From Gammaproteobacteria bacterium (lineage in GTDB: Bacteria; Pseudomonadota; Gammaproteobacteria; Thiohalomonadales; Thiohalomonadaceae), in the NCBI GenBank assembly GCA_024709225.1, contig JANJXC010000055.1:1-38486 (forward strand): a stretch of DNA of 38,486 nt, in the 5' to 3' direction. The position numbers and the translations under genes were made by a program. Shown here piece after piece: positions 36,418 through 38,486 of the stretch (its first letter is position 1; each line of letters starts with the position of its first letter). The notes under the pieces are model-generated. The model had not been told where the DNA came from and ran no database searches. It was given only the letters and a program-made list of their open reading frames with translations.

Positions 36418-37343
36418 CGTCCGGCCCCTCCGTTTTCCACCAGGCGCAGGAACAGCTCCTCCAGGCGGTTGGACTTGTTGCGCAGGCTGACCACTTCGAT
36501 GCCCTGGGCCGAGAGCAGCTGGAACAGCCGGTTGATGCCCTCGGCGCGCGGGATCTCCACCTCCAGGGTGTTGGCGTCGCTGAGGCAGCTGCCGTAACCG
36601 TCCAGGTGCGGCGCGTGGGTCAGCGGCGCCTTCAGGTCCAGCACCACCGTTTCGCTGTTGAGCTGGTTGAGCAGGGTCTTGATGCTGGTGTGGGCGACGA
36701 TCTGCCCGGCGTCGATGATGGCGACGTTGCGGCAGAGATTCTCCGCCTCTTCCAGGTAGTGGGTGGTGAGGATGATGGTGGTGCCCTGCTCATTCACCTC
36801 GCGCAGGAATCGCCACATCGAGCGACGTAGCTCGATGTCGACGCCGGCGGTGGGCTCGTCGAGGATCAGCAGCTTCGGTTCATGGGCCAGGGCGCGGGCG
36901 ATCATCAGGCGCCGCTTCATGCCACCGGACAGGTTGCGCGCCAGGGTGTGGCGCTTGTCCCACAGGCCGAGCTGTTTCAGATAGGTTTCGGCCCGCTGCA
37001 GGGCCTGGGCCTTGGGCACGCCGTAATAGCCGGCCTGGTTGACCACGATCTCGATCACCGGCTCGAACTGATTGAAGTTGAATTCCTGCGGCACCAGGCC
37101 GATGCAACGGCGTGCCGCCATCGGCGCGCGGTCGATGTCATGGCCGAACACCTGCACCGTGCCGCTGCTCTTGTTCACCAGCGCGGTGATGATGCCGATG
37201 GTGGTGGACTTGCCGGCGCCGTTGGGGCCGAGCAGGGCGAAGAAATCCCCCTGCGCCACGTGCAGGTCGATGCCTTTCAGTGCCTCGTGGCCGCTGCGGT
37301 AGGTCTTGCGCAGGGCGCTGATGTCCAGTGCGTGGGGGATCAT
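36414..37343 (-). CDS. yadG: ABC transporter ATP-binding protein (YadG-like)
   Basis: A 309-residue ATPase with Walker A GPNGAGKST (about 41-49), Q-loop VPQEFNFNQF, signature LSGGMKRRLMIARAL, Walker B LLILDEPTAGVD and H-loop THYLEEAE. The C-terminal extension (about 220-309, NKSNRLEELFLRL) is also as in E. coli YadG (308 residues). It powers export through the YadH-like permease. No Shine-Dalgarno lies before ATG 37343 (upstream reads ATTTTGTTTTCGA), and inverted repeat E begins 14 nt upstream. Stop overlaps the permease start by four bases. Confidence 0.93.
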   Translation of the reverse strand: MIPHALDISALRKTYRSGHEALKGIDLHVAQGDFFALLGPNGAGKSTTIGIITALVNKSSGTVQVFGHDIDRAPMAARRCIGLVPQEFNFNQFEPVIEIVVNQAGYYGVPKAQALQRAETYLKQLGLWDKRHTLARNLSGGMKRRLMIARALAHEPKLLILDEPTAGVDIELRRSMWRFLREVNEQGTTIILTTHYLEEAENLCRNVAIIDAGQIVAHTSIKTLLNQLNSETVVLDLKAPLTHAPHLDGYGSCLSDANTLEVEIPRAEGINRLFQLLSAQGIEVVSLRNKSNRLEELFLRLVENGGAGR

Positions 37344-37356
37344 TCGAAAACAAAAT

Positions 37357-37433
37357 GTCGCAGAGACGCAGAGGCGCAGAGTTTAGAAGGCATTACGTTC
37401 CAATGCATTGTATTCCTCTGCGCCTCTGCGACT
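37357..37433. repeat. Inverted repeat E, CGCAGAGA type
   Basis: The left part (37357-37381) has three units, CGCAGAGA, CGCAGAGG, CGCAGAG. The right part (37415-37433) has two complementary units. The exact 15-nt arms are CGCAGAGGCGCAGAG (37367-37381) and CTCTGCGCCTCTGCG (37416-37430). An inner GCATT/AATGC pair lies in the 34-nt spacer. It occupies the gap between the PreP-like stop (37445) and the yadG start (37343). Same family as repeat C. Confidence 0.85.
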
Positions 37434-37444
37434 GTGGGTTGAAG

Positions 37445-38486
37445 TCAAAGGGCAACGATTTCCAGGTCCAGGTCGGCCTGCTTCAGCGTGGCCGGGTTGC
37501 TGATCACCGCGGTGCTGGCGGCCTCGGGCCTGAGGTAGGTGGCGGCGACGCGCTTGAGGTCGTCCTGCGTCACGCCCAGCACGCGGGCACGGAAGCGGCG
37601 GCGCTGTTCCGGGGTACGGCCGTGCAGGGCGGCGTGGAAGGTCTTCTTCACCTCGCCCGCCGGTGAACCCGGTTTGTCGATGGAGGAGATCACGCCGAGG
37701 ATCGCCTCTTCCACCAGGCGCCATTCGTGCGCGTTGTCCAGCAGCCACCGGATCGAGGCATCGAAGTCGGCCAGGGTCTCGGCCAGGCGCGGGTCGCGGT
37801 AGGAGTAGAAGCGGAAGGCCGCGCTGTCCGGGTCGTAACCGGCGCCGCCGCCGTAGGCGCCGCCCTGTTCGCGGATGGCGCGGTGCAGGAAATTGTTGCG
37901 CAGGAAGCCGCCCAGCACCATCAGCGCGGCGCCGTCGGCGTGTTCCATCGGCACCGCCGGATAGGCCCGGGCGCAGAAGTTGACCTGGGTGGAGGTGGTC
38001 CAGCCCTGGTTGCGCGGCTCGCTGCTGGGCGGCAGGGTGAAGGCGGCGGTGTCCTGGGTCGCGGCGGCATCGGCCCAGCGTATGGCCAGGGCCGAGGTCA
38101 GGCCGCTGCGCTGTTCCTCCTCGCCGATGAGCAGGAACTGCCGCGACGCCTTGAGCAGCGCGTTGCGCAGCCGCTGCAGGCGATCGGCGTAGGCCTGCAG
38201 GGCCACCTCGTCGTCCAGGGCGTCATCGAGGTGTTTCAGCGCCTTGATGCCGGCAAGGCCATACCAGCGGTGGCTCAGGGCCGCGGCGGGCGAGAGGCCG
38301 GCGGCGGCGGCCATCATGGCGAGGCCGTGGCCGCTGCCGGTGACACTCTGCTCCTGCTGCAGGCGCTCCTGCGCCACCAGCTCGCGCAGCCGCTCCAGTT
38401 CATCGAAGCGCGCACTGTCGAAGGTTTCGCGCAGCAGGTCGCTGAGCGCGGCATGGTTGCGCGCCAGGGCCTTGCCGGCGAGCACG
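37445..38486 (-). CDS. PreP-like M16C metallopeptidase, C-terminal part (5' end beyond the window)
   Basis: The frame is open to the window edge; the GTG at 38483-38485 is just an internal codon, so at least 346 C-terminal residues are seen of a protein that should be near 970 residues. Motifs fit the presequence-protease group of M16 peptidases: ERLRELVAQERLQQEQSVTG, LSPAAALSHRWYGLAGI, and the C-terminal REQGGAYGGGAGYD with FRFYSYRDPRLAE, where Arg and Tyr help bind the substrate in the closed chamber. The zinc HxxEH motif lies outside the window. The family degrades short unfolded peptides; the cellular place in bacteria is uncertain. Inverted repeat E follows the stop by 12 nt. Confidence 0.88.
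   Translation of the reverse strand, partial: VLAGKALARNHAALSDLLRETFDSARFDELERLRELVAQERLQQEQSVTGSGHGLAMMAAAAGLSPAAALSHRWYGLAGIKALKHLDDALDDEVALQAYADRLQRLRNALLKASRQFLLIGEEEQRSGLTSALAIRWADAAATQDTAAFTLPPSSEPRNQGWTTSTQVNFCARAYPAVPMEHADGAALMVLGGFLRNNFLHRAIREQGGAYGGGAGYDPDSAAFRFYSYRDPRLAETLADFDASIRWLLDNAHEWRLVEEAILGVISSIDKPGSPAGEVKKTFHAALHGRTPEQRRRFRARVLGVTQDDLKRVAATYLRPEAASTAVISNPATLKQADLDLEIVAL

Overview
The window is GC-rich chromosomal DNA packed with ordinary protein genes, most likely from a gammaproteobacterium. The best support is the block gcvR-bcp facing away from dapA-bamC (25.7-29.0 kb), the arrangement I know from Escherichia coli, together with close YadG/YadH, Tex and Bax-like proteins. 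A pyruvate:ferredoxin oxidoreductase beside a GltD-like oxidoreductase with a ferredoxin tail hints at a Chromatiales-like or related anaerobic or sulfur-oxidising relative, but that placement is inference. I see no rRNA, tRNA, CRISPR array, insertion sequence or prophage.

Layout. 0-5 kb: low-potential electron transfer (GltD-like oxidoreductase cut by the window edge, then a nifJ gene broken by a frameshift). 5-11.2 kb: a PCu(A)C copper chaperone, an unknown protein, an orphan GspE/PilB-type ATPase with an N-terminal MshEN-like module, an FHA-class III adenylate cyclase, a Cys-rich small protein, a secreted protein with a tandemly duplicated domain, and an inositol monophosphatase-family enzyme. 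11.2-15.2 kb: MarC-family membrane protein, Bax-like glucosaminidase, polysaccharide deacetylase, and a two-gene metal transport unit (CDF-like and VIT-like). 15.4-21.9 kb: Tex, a LysR regulator with a small protein and a PerM-type membrane protein, and a PIN-PhoH ATPase. 22-25.7 kb: four co-directional envelope genes (porin, short phosphate-binding-like protein, two Sel1 proteins, the second TolA-like) preceded by a consensus CRP site. 25.7-29.8 kb: bcp-gcvR, dapA-bamC and a metallo-beta-lactamase-fold hydrolase. 30-38.5 kb: a chemoreceptor, a membrane GGDEF-EAL protein, a DUF4412-like periplasmic protein, bacteriohemerythrin, the YadGH ABC exporter and the C-terminal part of a PreP-like M16 peptidase.

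Links between genes. A predicted adenylate cyclase, a CRP operator, a c-di-GMP turnover protein and an ATPase with a c-di-GMP-type MshEN module lie in one window, so second-messenger signalling is over-represented. The porin/phosphate-binding/Sel1 run looks like a cAMP-CRP-controlled envelope module.

The most unusual non-coding signal is a set of five intergenic inverted repeats (1.2, 11.3, 20.25, 29.0 and 37.4 kb). Their sequences differ but they share one design: each arm is a short unit of about 7-14 bp repeated imperfectly two or three times, and the arms face each other across a short loop or a spacer of up to 80 bp. They sit within a few to about 60 bases of start or stop codons, and two lie directly in front of genes that lack a visible Shine-Dalgarno sequence.
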